A stretch of DNA of 64,000 nucleotides from Alistipes senegalensis JC50 (GCF_025145645.1 NZ_CP102252.1:248001-312000); one strand, 5' to 3'. Shown: positions 10,128-19,779, numbered from the stretch's first letter. Made by a program: numbers and translations. Notes: generated by a model not told the origin, from the letters alone.

Positions 10128-12236
10128 ATGCCTATGCTGTTGCTCGCACATATAAACCTGACGCTGCCGCTCGAAGACCCGATCCTGAAATTCATGCTGA
10201 TCCTGGTCATCATCCTCACGGCTCCGCTGCTGCTGAACAAACTCAAAATCCCCTATTTGCTGGGGCTCATCATCGCGGGCGCGGTGATCGGCCCCCACGG
10301 CCTGAACCTCGTGCTGCGCGACAGCAGCATCATTCTCTCGGGAACGGCCGGCCTGCTCTACATCATGTTCCTCTCGGGATTGGACATGGACATGTCCGAT
10401 TTCAAGAAAAACAGCTGGCGAAGCCTCGTCTTCGGCCTCTACACCTTCTGCGTGCCGCTCGCCCTGGGCATCCTGGCCGGGCATTACGTCCTGGGATTCC
10501 CGATCTACTCCTCGATCCTGCTCGCCGGGCTCTTCGCCTCGCAGACGCTCATCGCCTACCCCATCGTCAGCAAACTCGGCATCGCCCGCGACAAGGCCGT
10601 CACCATAGCCGTCGGCGGCACGGTCATCACCGACACGCTGGCCCTGCTGCTGCTCACCGTGATCGTCGGCATGGCCACGGGCAACGTGGACGAGATGTTC
10701 TGGTGGCGGCTCGGCGGCTCGGTGCTCCTCTGCATCGCCATCATCGTCTTTCTCTTCCCGCTGCTGGCCCACTGGTTCTTCAAACAGTGCAGCGACAACG
10801 TTTCGCAGTATATCTTCGTGCTGGTGATGGTCTTTCTGGGCGCCTACCTCGCCCAGCTGGCGGGATTGGAGCCGATCATCGGCGCATTCCTCTCGGGACT
10901 GGCCCTCAACCGTCTGATCCCCCGCACCTCGCCGCTGATGAACCGCATCGAATTCGTCGGCAACGCCATCTTCATCCCCTTCTTCCTGATCGGAGTGGGC
11001 ATGCTCATCGACTACCGCGCCTTCTTCCGCGACTGGGAGAGCCTCGAGGTGGCGGCCGTCATGATCGTGCTCATCACCACGGCGAAATTCATCGCGGCGT
11101 GGCTCACCCAGAAGACCTTCCGCCTCTCGCGCGACCAGCGGACGGTGATTTTCGGCCTGAGTTCGGCCCACGTGGCGGCGACGCTGGCCGCCGTGATGGT
11201 GGGCTACAACGTCATCCTGGGCCACACGCCCGACGGCGAACCGATCCGTCTGCTCAGCGAGAGCGTGCTCAACGGCACGATCCTGATGATTCTGGCCACG
11301 TGCACCGTCTCGACTTTCGCCACGCAGCGCGGCGCCCACAACATCGCCATCCGCAACACGCACGATCCCGAGGAGAAGAGCCCCAAACGGGAGGACCACA
11401 TCCTGATCCCGGTGGCCGACGAAGGCACGGCCAACGAACTGGTCGGGCTGAGCGCCATGCTCAAACGGGCCAAGGAGCCCAACGGACTCTACGCCCTGCA
11501 CGCGGTGGACAACCAGATCGAGGACCCCAACGTCGAAAAACGGGCCCAGAAGATCCTCGATGCGGCGGCCACGGCGGCTGCGTCGGGTGACATCTATTTG
11601 CAGGAGCTGCTGCGCTACGACGTGAACATCTCCAACGCCATCGTCAGCGTGGTCCGCGAACGCAACATCACCGACATCGTGATGGGCATGCACCACGGAG
11701 CGCCCGCCGTCCCGGGCATACCCGCGATTCCGGGCATCCACGGCGGCACGGGCCCGGGCATCGGCAAGATGGCCGCCGACGTGCTGGCGCGGAGCAACGT
11801 CACGACCTTCATCTACCACCCCGCACAACCCCTGACGACCATCAAACGCCACCTGATCGTGGTGCCCGAGAAGGCCGAGCAGGAGGCGGGATTCCAGATG
11901 TGGCTGCGCCGCATCCGTTATCTGGCCGAGAATTCGGGCGTCAAGATCGTGGTCTTCGCCCCGGCGACGACGATGGAGTACCTGCGTCCGAAAGGCCGCA
12001 AACGCACGGCGAACCTCGATTTCGTGCCGTTCGAACTGTGGGACGACCTGCCGTCGCTCGAACACGACCTGCGCGACGACGACTGTCTGTGGTTCGTGAT
12101 GAGCCGCCGCGAAAGGGTCTCCTACCACCCCGCCATGAGCCGCATCCCGGCCATGCTCGAACACGTTTTCGCCGCATACAGCTCCGTGCTGCTCTATCCC
12201 GTGCAGGCGGGCGACACCGAAAGCCGGTATATCTGA
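10128..12236 (+). CDS. CPA2-type cation:proton antiporter with C-terminal USP-like domains
   Basis: A 702-residue inner-membrane protein. Residues ~1-410 form a 12-13-helix Na+/H+ exchanger domain of the KefB/CPA2 type, with two adjacent discontinuous-helix motifs typical of the fold. Residues ~420-700 are soluble and look like two universal-stress-protein modules. The first contains a collagen-like Gly/Pro-rich stretch (GAPAVPGIPAIPGIHGG) where USP proteins bind nucleotide phosphates. It probably exports Na+ or K+ in exchange for protons under cytoplasmic nucleotide or stress control. Ion choice is not deducible. Confidence 0.88.
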   Translation: MPMLLLAHINLTLPLEDPILKFMLILVIILTAPLLLNKLKIPYLLGLIIAGAVIGPHGLNLVLRDSSIILSGTAGLLYIMFLSGLDMDMSDFKKNSWRSLVFGLYTFCVPLALGILAGHYVLGFPIYSSILLAGLFASQTLIAYPIVSKLGIARDKAVTIAVGGTVITDTLALLLLTVIVGMATGNVDEMFWWRLGGSVLLCIAIIVFLFPLLAHWFFKQCSDNVSQYIFVLVMVFLGAYLAQLAGLEPIIGAFLSGLALNRLIPRTSPLMNRIEFVGNAIFIPFFLIGVGMLIDYRAFFRDWESLEVAAVMIVLITTAKFIAAWLTQKTFRLSRDQRTVIFGLSSAHVAATLAAVMVGYNVILGHTPDGEPIRLLSESVLNGTILMILATCTVSTFATQRGAHNIAIRNTHDPEEKSPKREDHILIPVADEGTANELVGLSAMLKRAKEPNGLYALHAVDNQIEDPNVEKRAQKILDAAATAAASGDIYLQELLRYDVNISNAIVSVVRERNITDIVMGMHHGAPAVPGIPAIPGIHGGTGPGIGKMAADVLARSNVTTFIYHPAQPLTTIKRHLIVVPEKAEQEAGFQMWLRRIRYLAENSGVKIVVFAPATTMEYLRPKGRKRTANLDFVPFELWDDLPSLEHDLRDDDCLWFVMSRRERVSYHPAMSRIPAMLEHVFAAYSSVLLYPVQAGDTESRYI

Positions 12237-12333
12237 CGGAAATAAATTTGGCATTCCCCCCGGTTTGCGCTATCTCTTGGTGCCGTAACGGCACTTTTAG
12301 AAAGAGTAAGGGCGTTTTGCCTTATCTGTTTTT

Positions 12334-12512
12334 CGTATCTTTGGCTTCGCCTTAGATACTCCGCCTCGGAAAAAATGCAGGAGAGCTTGCTTTTTTCTCT
12401 CGGCTTATTCGTATTTTGGCTGCCGCCGAAGATACTTTCGCTCGGCAAAATGCAGGTAAACTTGCTTTTGCCCTCGCTTATTCGTATCTTTGCCGTAAAA
12501 TAAAAAAGGAAT
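12334..12512 (+). repeat. Tandem promoter-bearing repeats before der
   Basis: Two units (12334-12409 and 12410-12482) and the start of a third (12483) each begin with CGTATCTTTG or CGTATTTTGG and share CTCGG, AATGCAGG, CTTGCTTTT and CGCTTATT blocks. The third unit's TATCTTTG lies 22 nt before the der ATG and should be the working -7 box. The same block order occurs in the leader of the yitT gene (19611-19707, minus strand). Confidence 0.7.
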
Positions 12513-13817
12513 ATGAGCCTTGTAGCAATCGTTGGCCGTCCGAACGTCGGCAAAAGCACCCTCTTCAACCGCCTCGTGGGCGAGCGGAAGGCGATCGTCG
12601 ATGCGACGGCCGGAACCACCCGCGACCGCCACTACGGCAAAACGGACTGGAACGGCAAAGAGTTCTCCGTGATCGACACCGGCGGGTACACCGTCAATTC
12701 GGAGGACATCTTCGAAGACGAAATCCGCCGTCAGGTGCTGCTGGCCATCGACGAGGCCGACGTGATCCTCTTCCTCGTGGAGGTCCGGACAGGCATCACC
12801 GACCTCGACATGATGATGGCAGACATCCTGCGCCGCACCTCGAAAAAGGTGATCCTCGTCTGCAACAAAGTCGATAACAACGACCAGATCTATTCGTCGC
12901 ACGAGTTTTACGCACTCGGGCTGGGCGATCCCTACTGCATCTCGTCGATGTCGGGAACCGGCACGGGCGACCTGATGGACGCCATCCTGGCCGCCCTGCC
13001 CGCCGAAGCCGCCGCCGAGGAGGACGACGATCTGCCCCACATCACCATCGTAGGGCGTCCCAACGTCGGGAAATCGTCGCTCACCAACGCCCTGCTGGGC
13101 GAGGAGCGCAACATCGTGACCTCGATCGCCGGAACCACCCGCGACTCGATCCACACGCGCTACAACAAATTCGGGATGGATTTCTACCTCGTCGATACGG
13201 CCGGCATGCGCAAGAAGGGCAAGACGATGGAGGACCTCGAATTCTACTCGGTGATGCGCTCGATCCGGGCCATCGAGAATTCGGATGTCTGCATCCTGAT
13301 GATCGACGCCCAACAGGGGCTCGAATCGCAGGACCTGAACATCCACAACCTGATCGTCCGCAACCGCAAGGGATGCGTCATCGTGGTCAACAAATGGGAC
13401 CTGGTTGAGAAGGACAGCAACACGATGAAGGAGTGGACGGAGTTTCTGAAAAAGAAGTTCGCGCCGTTCAACGACATTCCGATCATCTTCACCTCGGTGC
13501 TGAACAAACAGCGCATCTTCGATGTGCTGCAAACCGCGATCCGCGTCCACCAATCGCGCAAACGGCGCATCCCGACCTCGGAGCTCAACGATTTCCTGCT
13601 GCCGCTGATCGAGAACTACCCGCCCCCCGCGACCAAGGGCAAATACATCAAGATCAAATACGTCACCCAGCTGCCGACGCCGACGCCCCAGTTCGCGTTC
13701 TTCGTCAACCTGCCGCAGTACATCAAGGAGCCCTACCGCCGCTTCCTCGAGAACAACATGCGGGAAAAATGGGATTTTTCGGGAGTGCCGATGCAGATCT
13801 ACTTCCGACAGAAATAA
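12513..13817 (+). CDS. der: Ribosome biogenesis GTPase Der
   Basis: Der (EngA) is an essential GTPase of 50S subunit assembly. The 434-residue protein has two tandem G domains with identical P-loops GRPNVGKS at 8-15 and 181-188, NKVD at 118-121, NKWD near 292, and the C-terminal KH-like domain that follows ALxxAxxxH-type linker sequence. A Glu/Asp-rich linker lies near 165-174. It appears to be a single-gene transcript between a repeat-borne promoter and a terminator at 13844. Confidence 0.97.
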   Translation: MSLVAIVGRPNVGKSTLFNRLVGERKAIVDATAGTTRDRHYGKTDWNGKEFSVIDTGGYTVNSEDIFEDEIRRQVLLAIDEADVILFLVEVRTGITDLDMMMADILRRTSKKVILVCNKVDNNDQIYSSHEFYALGLGDPYCISSMSGTGTGDLMDAILAALPAEAAAEEDDDLPHITIVGRPNVGKSSLTNALLGEERNIVTSIAGTTRDSIHTRYNKFGMDFYLVDTAGMRKKGKTMEDLEFYSVMRSIRAIENSDVCILMIDAQQGLESQDLNIHNLIVRNRKGCVIVVNKWDLVEKDSNTMKEWTEFLKKKFAPFNDIPIIFTSVLNKQRIFDVLQTAIRVHQSRKRRIPTSELNDFLLPLIENYPPPATKGKYIKIKYVTQLPTPTPQFAFFVNLPQYIKEPYRRFLENNMREKWDFSGVPMQIYFRQK

Positions 13818-13843
13818 GGCGGCCCCGCGCACGGGCAACCGTC

Positions 13844-13875
13844 AAAAACCTCTCCTGTCACGGGAGAGGTTTTTT
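13844..13875 (+). terminator. Intrinsic terminator after der
   Basis: AACCTCTCC (13847-13855) pairs with GGAGAGGTT around a 7-nt loop and is followed by a T-run. Confidence 0.8.
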
Positions 13876-14000
13876 CATGCCTGTTCCGTCCGGACACAAT
13901 ATTGGCTGTTATCAGCTTAAATCATTGTGCTATCGATCATTCGATTGCCATTCACAGAATCATGCCGTATATTTACACGAAACCATCCTGTCTCCGTTAA

Positions 14001-15545
14001 ATGAAAAGCATTATGGACAAAAAGAAACTGACAGCCGAGAACGGCCGGCCGATCGCCGACAATCAGAACATTCAGACCGCAGGCGTCCGGGGACCCGTGA
14101 CGCTGCAAGATCCGTGGTTCCTCGAAAAACTCGCTCATTTCGACCGCGAGGTCATTCCCGAACGGCGCATGCACGCCAAGGGTTCCGGTGCATTCGGCAC
14201 CTTTACGGTCACGCAGGACATCACCCGATACACGCGCGCCTCGGTCTTCGCCCAGGTCGGCAAAAAGACCGAATGCTTCGTGCGCTTCTCGACCGTGGCC
14301 GGCGAACGCGGCGCAGCCGATGCGGAGCGCGACATCCGAGGCTTCGCCATGAAATTCTACACCGATGCGGGCAACTGGGACCTCGTGGGCAACAACACCC
14401 CGGTATTCTTCCTGCGCGACCCGCTGAAATTCCCCGACCTGAACCACGCCGTGAAACGCGACCCGCGCACCAACCTGCGCTCGGCCAACAACAACTGGGA
14501 TTTCTGGACCCTGCTGCCCGAAGCGCTGCATCAGGTGACGATCACCATGTCGCCGCGGGGCATTCCGGCCTCGTACCGCCACATGCACGGATTCGGAAGC
14601 CACACATACAGTTTCTACGACAAGGACAACCGGCGCACTTGGGTGAAGTTCCACCTCAGGACCCAGCAGGGCATCAAAAACCTGACCGACGCCGAGGCCG
14701 AAGCCCTCGTAGGCAAAGACCGCGAATCGCACCAGCGCGACTTGTACGACGCCATCGAACGCGGCGATTTCCCGCGCTGGACGATGTACGTGCAGCTGAT
14801 GACCGAAGAGGAGGCCCGCAACTACAAACTCAATCCGTTCGACCTGACAAAAGTATGGTATCACAAGGATTTCCCGCTGCACGAAGTCGGTGTCCTGGAG
14901 TTGAACCGCAATCCGGAGAACTACTATGCGGATGTCGAGCAGTCGGCGTTCAACCCCATGAACATCGTCGAGGGCATCGGTTTCTCGCCCGACAAGATGT
15001 TGCAGGGCCGTCTGTTCTCCTACGGCGACGCGCAGCGTTACCGACTGGGCGTGAACCTCATGGAGATTCCCGTGAACAAGCCCCGCTGTCCGTACCACGC
15101 GTTCCACCGCGACGGGCGGATGCGCACCGACGGCAACTACGGTTCGGCCAAAAGCTACGAACCCAACAGCTACGGCGAATGGCAGGACAATCCCGCCCTC
15201 AAAGAGCCGCCCCTGGCCGTGAACGGCGACGTATTCAACTACGACGAACGCGAGCTGGACGACGATTATTTCACCCAGCCCGGACTGCTGTGGCGCATAA
15301 TGTCGCCCGAGGACCAGCAGGCGACCTGCGAGAACACGGCGCGCGCCATGAGCGATGCCGAACTGTTTATCAAACAGCGCCATGTGCGTCACTGCTACTA
15401 CGCCGACCCGGCCTACGGCAAGGGCGTGGCCGAAGCGCTCGGGATCTCGCTCGAAGAGGCGCTCAAAGCCGAAGACCCCGCACATCCCGCGTGGGACCCC
15501 CGCCGGCGTAAGACGCCGGTATTAGAGGGCGAAGGACAGTATTAA
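14001..15545 (+). CDS. katA: Monofunctional haem catalase KatA
   Basis: Catalase decomposes hydrogen peroxide in the cytoplasm. The 514-residue protein has the catalytic His58 (RRMHAKGSG), distal Asn131 (GNNTPVFF), and proximal haem-ligand Tyr341 in RLFSYGDAQRYRLG. It is the small-subunit, clade-3 type without the flavodoxin-like tail. Met5 (14013) is an alternative start that matches many homologues. The last residues RRRKTPVLEGEGQY are encoded by a palindromic repeat that continues past the stop, so the natural C-terminus has been altered. A peroxide-responsive regulator is likely but no operator is certain. Confidence 0.95.
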   Translation: MKSIMDKKKLTAENGRPIADNQNIQTAGVRGPVTLQDPWFLEKLAHFDREVIPERRMHAKGSGAFGTFTVTQDITRYTRASVFAQVGKKTECFVRFSTVAGERGAADAERDIRGFAMKFYTDAGNWDLVGNNTPVFFLRDPLKFPDLNHAVKRDPRTNLRSANNNWDFWTLLPEALHQVTITMSPRGIPASYRHMHGFGSHTYSFYDKDNRRTWVKFHLRTQQGIKNLTDAEAEALVGKDRESHQRDLYDAIERGDFPRWTMYVQLMTEEEARNYKLNPFDLTKVWYHKDFPLHEVGVLELNRNPENYYADVEQSAFNPMNIVEGIGFSPDKMLQGRLFSYGDAQRYRLGVNLMEIPVNKPRCPYHAFHRDGRMRTDGNYGSAKSYEPNSYGEWQDNPALKEPPLAVNGDVFNYDERELDDDYFTQPGLLWRIMSPEDQQATCENTARAMSDAELFIKQRHVRHCYYADPAYGKGVAEALGISLEEALKAEDPAHPAWDPRRRKTPVLEGEGQY

Positions 15546-15652
15546 CGCTGGTCCACCTTCCTGCGCCACCGGCGTAAGACGCCGGTATTAGAGGGCAAAG
15601 GACGGTATTAACGCGGGGTTCACCTTTCTGCGCCACCGGCGTAAGACGCCGG
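15503..15652 (+). repeat. Tandem 66-67-bp repeats with CCGGCGTAAGACGCCGG palindrome
   Basis: The palindrome occurs at 15503-15519 (inside katA), 15569-15585 and 15636-15652. Two full units (66 and 67 bp) share TATTAGAGGGC and AAGGAC blocks, a short ATTAACGC and TGCGCCA. The third unit is only the palindrome. A fourth palindrome lies inverted in the neighbouring helicase gene. Confidence 0.9.
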
Positions 15653-15681
15653 TCTCAGAATAATCCCGCACCCGCAAAAAG

Positions 15682-15722
15682 AAATCGGGGCGGTCTGAAA
15701 ATATCAGACCGCCCCGATTTTT
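15682..15722. terminator. Bidirectional terminator between katA and the helicase gene
   Basis: AAATCGGGGCGGTCTGA (15682-15698) pairs perfectly with 15704-15720 around a 5-nt loop, with A- and T-runs on either side. It serves both convergent genes. Confidence 0.88.
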
Positions 15723-17166
15723 ACTGCTGCGAACTCTCGCCCCCTGAAACCGGCGTCTTACGCCGGCGGTTGCGTCCGCCGCGGTGACGACGGCGGTCGC
15801 GCGTGCCGCGGTTGCCCTCGCCGCGCCCCGAAGCGTGATCGCTGTCCGGGGAGGCAGGCTGTGCGGCGGCAGAAGCCGCGTCCCCGGCTGCCGGGCGTTC
15901 GCTGCGGCGGTTCCGGTCATTGCGCCCCGAACGGTCACCGCGTCCGCCGCGCCCACGCCCGCCGGAACGTCCCCCGCTACGTCCTCCGCGTCCGAAACGG
16001 CCGCGGTTCTCGTCGGGAGCGTATTTCGGTCCCTCACCCACGCTTTCAGGAAGCTCAGCCTTGCGGATGTCGCGCTCGATGAACTTCTCGATCTGATGGA
16101 ACTTGCCCTGCTCCTCCTCGCTGACGAACGTCACGGCGCTGCCCGTGGCCGCCGCGCGGGCCGTACGGCCGATGCGGTGGATGTAATCCTCGGGATCGTG
16201 CGGCACGTCGTAGTTGAGCACCAGACCGATGTCCTCGATGTCGATGCCCCGGGCGACGATGTCCGTGGCGACGAGTATCTTGACCTTGTTGTTCTTGAAA
16301 TTGAGCATCACCTCCTCACGCTGGGCCTGCTCCAGGTCGGAGTGCATGGCCGCCACGTCGAGTTTCATCCGTTTGAGCGTATGGGCCAGCTCCTTGACCT
16401 TGAGCTTCGACGACGAGAAGATGATCGTTTTCGAATCGGTCGGCTCGGCGAACAGTTCGCGGATGATGCCCAGCTTCTGATTCTCGTAGCAAATGTAGGC
16501 CGACTGGTCGATGGCCTCGTTGGGCTTCGAAATGGCGATGTTGACCTCCGCGGGATTGCGCAGGATGGTCTTGGCCAGCTCGCGGATCTTCGGGGGCAGC
16601 GTGGCCGAGAACATGATCGTCTGCCGCTCCCTGGGCATGTACGAAACGATCTTCATGATGTCCTCCGAGAAACCCATGTCCAGCATGCGGTCGGCCTCGT
16701 CGAGAATGAGGTATTCGACGTGCGAAAGGTCCACGCCGCTGTTCTGCAAATGGGCGATCATGCGGCCCGGAGTGGCGATCACCACGTCGGAACCGCTCAG
16801 CATGCCTTTCTTCTGGATGTCCCAGCCCTTGCCGTCGCCGCCGCCGTAGACGACCGTCGTCGAGATCGGGGCATAGTAGGAAAAACCCTGGAACTGCTGG
16901 TCGATCTGCTGCGCCAGCTCGCGCGTGGGCACGATGATCAGCGATTTCACCACATTGTCGGGATTCCCTTCCAACAGCAGTTTGTTCAGCAGCGGCAGCG
17001 TATAGGCCGCGGTCTTTCCCGTTCCGGTCTGGGCGCAGCCGATAATGTCGCGGCCATCCAGAATCACCGGAATCGTATGCTCCTGCACGGGAGTCATCTC
17101 GTGGAAGTTCATATCTTCGAGACCGTCGAGAATTTCATCTTCCAGATCGAGTTCATCGAAACGCAT
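15721..17166 (-). CDS. DEAD-box RNA helicase
   Basis: A 481-residue ATP-dependent RNA helicase of the RhlE/CsdA type. It has the Q motif region, Walker A AQTGTGKT (about 45-52), PTRELAQ, DEAD in LDEADRMLDMGF, SAT and HRIGRTAR. Residues ~390-481 form an Arg/Gly-rich disordered tail used for RNA contact. The very end, RRRKTPVSGGESSQQ, is encoded by a palindrome identical to the one in the convergent katA end. It probably acts in ribosome assembly or RNA decay in the cold or under stress. Confidence 0.93.
   Translation of the reverse strand: MRFDELDLEDEILDGLEDMNFHEMTPVQEHTIPVILDGRDIIGCAQTGTGKTAAYTLPLLNKLLLEGNPDNVVKSLIIVPTRELAQQIDQQFQGFSYYAPISTTVVYGGGDGKGWDIQKKGMLSGSDVVIATPGRMIAHLQNSGVDLSHVEYLILDEADRMLDMGFSEDIMKIVSYMPRERQTIMFSATLPPKIRELAKTILRNPAEVNIAISKPNEAIDQSAYICYENQKLGIIRELFAEPTDSKTIIFSSSKLKVKELAHTLKRMKLDVAAMHSDLEQAQREEVMLNFKNNKVKILVATDIVARGIDIEDIGLVLNYDVPHDPEDYIHRIGRTARAAATGSAVTFVSEEEQGKFHQIEKFIERDIRKAELPESVGEGPKYAPDENRGRFGRGGRSGGRSGGRGRGGRGDRSGRNDRNRRSERPAAGDAASAAAQPASPDSDHASGRGEGNRGTRDRRRHRGGRNRRRKTPVSGGESSQQ
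15750..15766 (-). repeat. CCGGCGTCTTACGCCGG palindrome inside the helicase gene
   Basis: The reverse complement of the katA-side palindrome (15503-15519). On the minus strand it gives the helicase codons for the RRKTP part of its tail. Confidence 0.9.
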
Positions 17167-17186
17167 AAAACAGAAATTTTTAATTC

Positions 17187-18566
17187 TTAATCGTTTAATT
17201 CTTCACTGCGCTTTTCGGTGACGACATCCCCGAAAAGCGTCGCAGGCGTGCAGCCCGTGATGCGGACGTGAACATAGTCGCCGACCCCGTGGTCCCCGCG
17301 GTCGAACACCACCACCTTGTTCTGCGAAGTGCGGCCCGAAAGCTGGTTCCGGTCGCGCTTCGACTCGCCCTCGACCAGCACCTCGAACTCCCGGCCCACG
17401 TCGCGCAGGTTGCTCGCATGTCCCAGTTCGTTTTGCAGGGCGATGATCTCCTGCAAGCGGCGCGACTTCACCTCGTCCGGCACGTCGTCCGGCAGGTGCT
17501 TTTCGGCGAAGGTCCCGGGGCGTTCCGAATACTTGAACATATAGGCGAATTCATACCCCACCTCGCGCATCAGCGAAAGGGTCTGCCGGTGCTCCTCCTC
17601 GGTCTCGCCCGAGAATCCCGCGATCAGGTCGGTGGTGATCGCACAGTCGGGCAGATGGCGGCGGATGGCGGCGATGCGGTCGAGATACCACTCGCGCGTG
17701 TATTTGCGGTTCATGCGTTCGAGCATCGACGTGGCGCCCGACTGGGCCGGAAGATGGATCGAACGGCAGATGTTGGGCATCTCGGCCATGACTTCCAGCA
17801 GTCGGTCGCTCATGTCCTTGGGATGCGACGTGGCGAAACGCACGCGCAGCAGCGGCGAAACCTCCGCCACACGGCGGATCAGCTCGGGAAAGCCGGTCTC
17901 CCCGGCGCGATAGGAATTGACGTTCTGCCCCAGCAGCGTCACCTCGCGGTAGCCGTTCTCGAAAAGGCTCCGCACCTCGGCGACGATGGTCTCCGCATCG
18001 CGGCTCCGCTCGCGGCCCCGGGTATAGGGCACCACGCAGTAGGAACAGAAGTTGTTGCATCCGCGCATGATCGCCACGAAGGCGCTCACGCCGTTGCGGT
18101 CGAGACGCACGGGAGCGATCTCGGCATAGGTCTCCTCGGTCGAGAGCAGCACGTTGACGCCCTTGCCGCCGGCCTCGGCCTCGCGGACCAGGCGCGGCAG
18201 ATCGCGGTAGGCGTCGGGCCCGGCCACGACATCGACGCCGTGGGGCCCTTCGACCAGCTTTTCGCGCAGACGCTCGGCCATGCAGCCGATGATGCCCACC
18301 ACCAGCCCCGGACGTTCGCGCCGGTAGCGCTTCATCTCGGCCAGCCGGCCCCAAATGCGCTGCTCGGCGTTGTCGCGGATCGAACAGGTGTTGATGAGTA
18401 TGACATCGGCCTCGCCGATCCGGTCCGTATAGACGTAGCCCTCGCGCTGCATGATGGCGACGACCGTCTCGGTGTCGCTGACGTTCATCTGACAGCCGTA
18501 GGTCTCGATGAACAACCTGCGTCCCGCTCCTTCGAGCGGCCTCAATGTATTGATATTAAACCCCAA
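17187..18566 (-). CDS. miaB: tRNA-2-methylthio-N6-dimethylallyladenosine synthase MiaB
   Basis: A radical-SAM methylthiotransferase that adds the 2-methylthio group to i6A37 of tRNAs. The 459-residue protein has the UPF0004 domain with three cluster cysteines (YGCQMN, NTCSIR, GCMAER), the radical-SAM motif CNNFCSYC in GCNNFCSYCVVPYTRG, and a C-terminal TRAM domain. It sits 20 nt upstream of the helicase gene on the same strand and may share a transcript with it. Two adjacent RNA-related genes are consistent with co-regulation. Confidence 0.96.
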   Translation of the reverse strand: MGFNINTLRPLEGAGRRLFIETYGCQMNVSDTETVVAIMQREGYVYTDRIGEADVILINTCSIRDNAEQRIWGRLAEMKRYRRERPGLVVGIIGCMAERLREKLVEGPHGVDVVAGPDAYRDLPRLVREAEAGGKGVNVLLSTEETYAEIAPVRLDRNGVSAFVAIMRGCNNFCSYCVVPYTRGRERSRDAETIVAEVRSLFENGYREVTLLGQNVNSYRAGETGFPELIRRVAEVSPLLRVRFATSHPKDMSDRLLEVMAEMPNICRSIHLPAQSGATSMLERMNRKYTREWYLDRIAAIRRHLPDCAITTDLIAGFSGETEEEHRQTLSLMREVGYEFAYMFKYSERPGTFAEKHLPDDVPDEVKSRRLQEIIALQNELGHASNLRDVGREFEVLVEGESKRDRNQLSGRTSQNKVVVFDRGDHGVGDYVHVRITGCTPATLFGDVVTEKRSEELND

Positions 18567-18606
18567 TTTTTAATTCTTAATTTTTCATTCTTAATTGCGA
18601 AGCCCG

Positions 18607-19596
18607 CTATTCCGCGTGTATCTCGTTCTTCTCGGGGAACTGCTTGAAGCCCTCCCCGAAGGTTTCATAGGCGTCCGTCACCACGACGAAAGCCTTGGGG
18701 TCGATCTCCCGGATCTTGTGCTGCACCAAGTGAACCTCCTTGCGGCTCACCACCAGGAAGATCATGTCGCGTTGCGAATCGGTGTACATGCCCTTCGACT
18801 TGATATAGGTGGCGCTGCGGTCCAGGTCGTCGATGATGAAGCGTTTCATCTCCTCGTGGTGGTCGCTGATGATGAACAGCAGCTTGTCGTACGACGCGCC
18901 GTCGAGCAGGTAGGCGACCACCCGCGAAGAGATATAGATCGTGATGAGCGAATAGAGCGTCAGCATCCAGCCGTTCGCGGCCGCCTCGTCCGTGCCGATG
19001 CCGAAGCCGATCACCGCCAGTCCCGACAGCACGACGAAGCCGTCGGCCAGCAGGATGCCCGTCGAGAACTTGATCCCGGCGAACTTCTGCAACAGCATGC
19101 CCACGATGTCGGTACCGCCCGTGGTCGCCTGCTGGCGCACGACGATACCCAGCCCAACGCCGATCACCACGGCGCCGATGACGCACGCCAGCAGCAGGTC
19201 GTTCGAAAGGTCCAGCCGTCCGCCCAGCAGCTGCGACGGGTCCAGCGCCTCGACCGCCTCGGGGCTCGGGTAGACCAGCCGCGTGAGGATGTTCATGAAG
19301 CCCGGCGTGTAGAGCGCCGCCAGCACCGTGCGCGTGCCGAACCCGCCGCCGAATACGAGCGCGGAGATCAGCATCAGCGGAATGTCGAACATGTAGCCGA
19401 ACGTACCGACCTGGATCGAGGGGAAGATGTTGTGCAGCACGATGCCCATGCCGTAGACCCCGCCCGGCACCAGTTTATAGGGATTGATGAAAAGCACGAA
19501 TCCCGTGCCCATGATCGAGCAGCCGAGAAAAATCAGAAACCACGAGCGCCACCACGCCCACGAGCCCATCGGTTCGAGCAAAGCCTTTGTGTTCAT
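18607..19596 (-). CDS. YitT-family membrane protein
   Basis: A 329-residue inner-membrane protein with five to six helices (residues ~15-205) and a soluble C-terminal DUF2179 domain (~235-315, including a KGMYTDSQRDMIFLVVSRKE-like block). The family's function is unproven; transport has been suggested. Its leader carries a -7 box at 19700-19707 and a second box-like TGTCTTTG, both within the promoter-repeat family seen before der. It is followed by miaB 40 nt downstream. Confidence 0.85.
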   Translation of the reverse strand: MNTKALLEPMGSWAWWRSWFLIFLGCSIMGTGFVLFINPYKLVPGGVYGMGIVLHNIFPSIQVGTFGYMFDIPLMLISALVFGGGFGTRTVLAALYTPGFMNILTRLVYPSPEAVEALDPSQLLGGRLDLSNDLLLACVIGAVVIGVGLGIVVRQQATTGGTDIVGMLLQKFAGIKFSTGILLADGFVVLSGLAVIGFGIGTDEAAANGWMLTLYSLITIYISSRVVAYLLDGASYDKLLFIISDHHEEMKRFIIDDLDRSATYIKSKGMYTDSQRDMIFLVVSRKEVHLVQHKIREIDPKAFVVVTDAYETFGEGFKQFPEKNEIHAE

Positions 19597-19699
19597 ATCG
19601 TTGTCCGTTTATCCGGCAAAGACAGCGCAAGCCGAGAGCAGAGGCGAATTTATCCGAGCTATGCCGAGGCGCCGCCTGTCCAAGCGGAGATTTATCCCA

Positions 19700-19707
19700 C
19701 AAAGATA
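19700..19707 (-). promoter_or_regulatory. -7 box TATCTTTG for the yitT gene
   Basis: On the minus strand TATCTTTG lies about 105 nt before the start. The leader contains CGCCTCGG and CTCTCGGCTT blocks and then TGTCTTTG, as in the der repeats. Confidence 0.5.
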
Positions 19708-19779
19708 CTAAATTCTCCGGAAATGCAGGCGCCGGGGCAGGAATTTTCGGCCGCACGGTCCATATCTGAAATTTTTTAT

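Noticed and set aside
15503..15652. CRISPR array at the katA end
   Set aside because: The units are tandem 66-67-bp repeats whose whole length is conserved; there are no unique spacers and no cas genes in the window.
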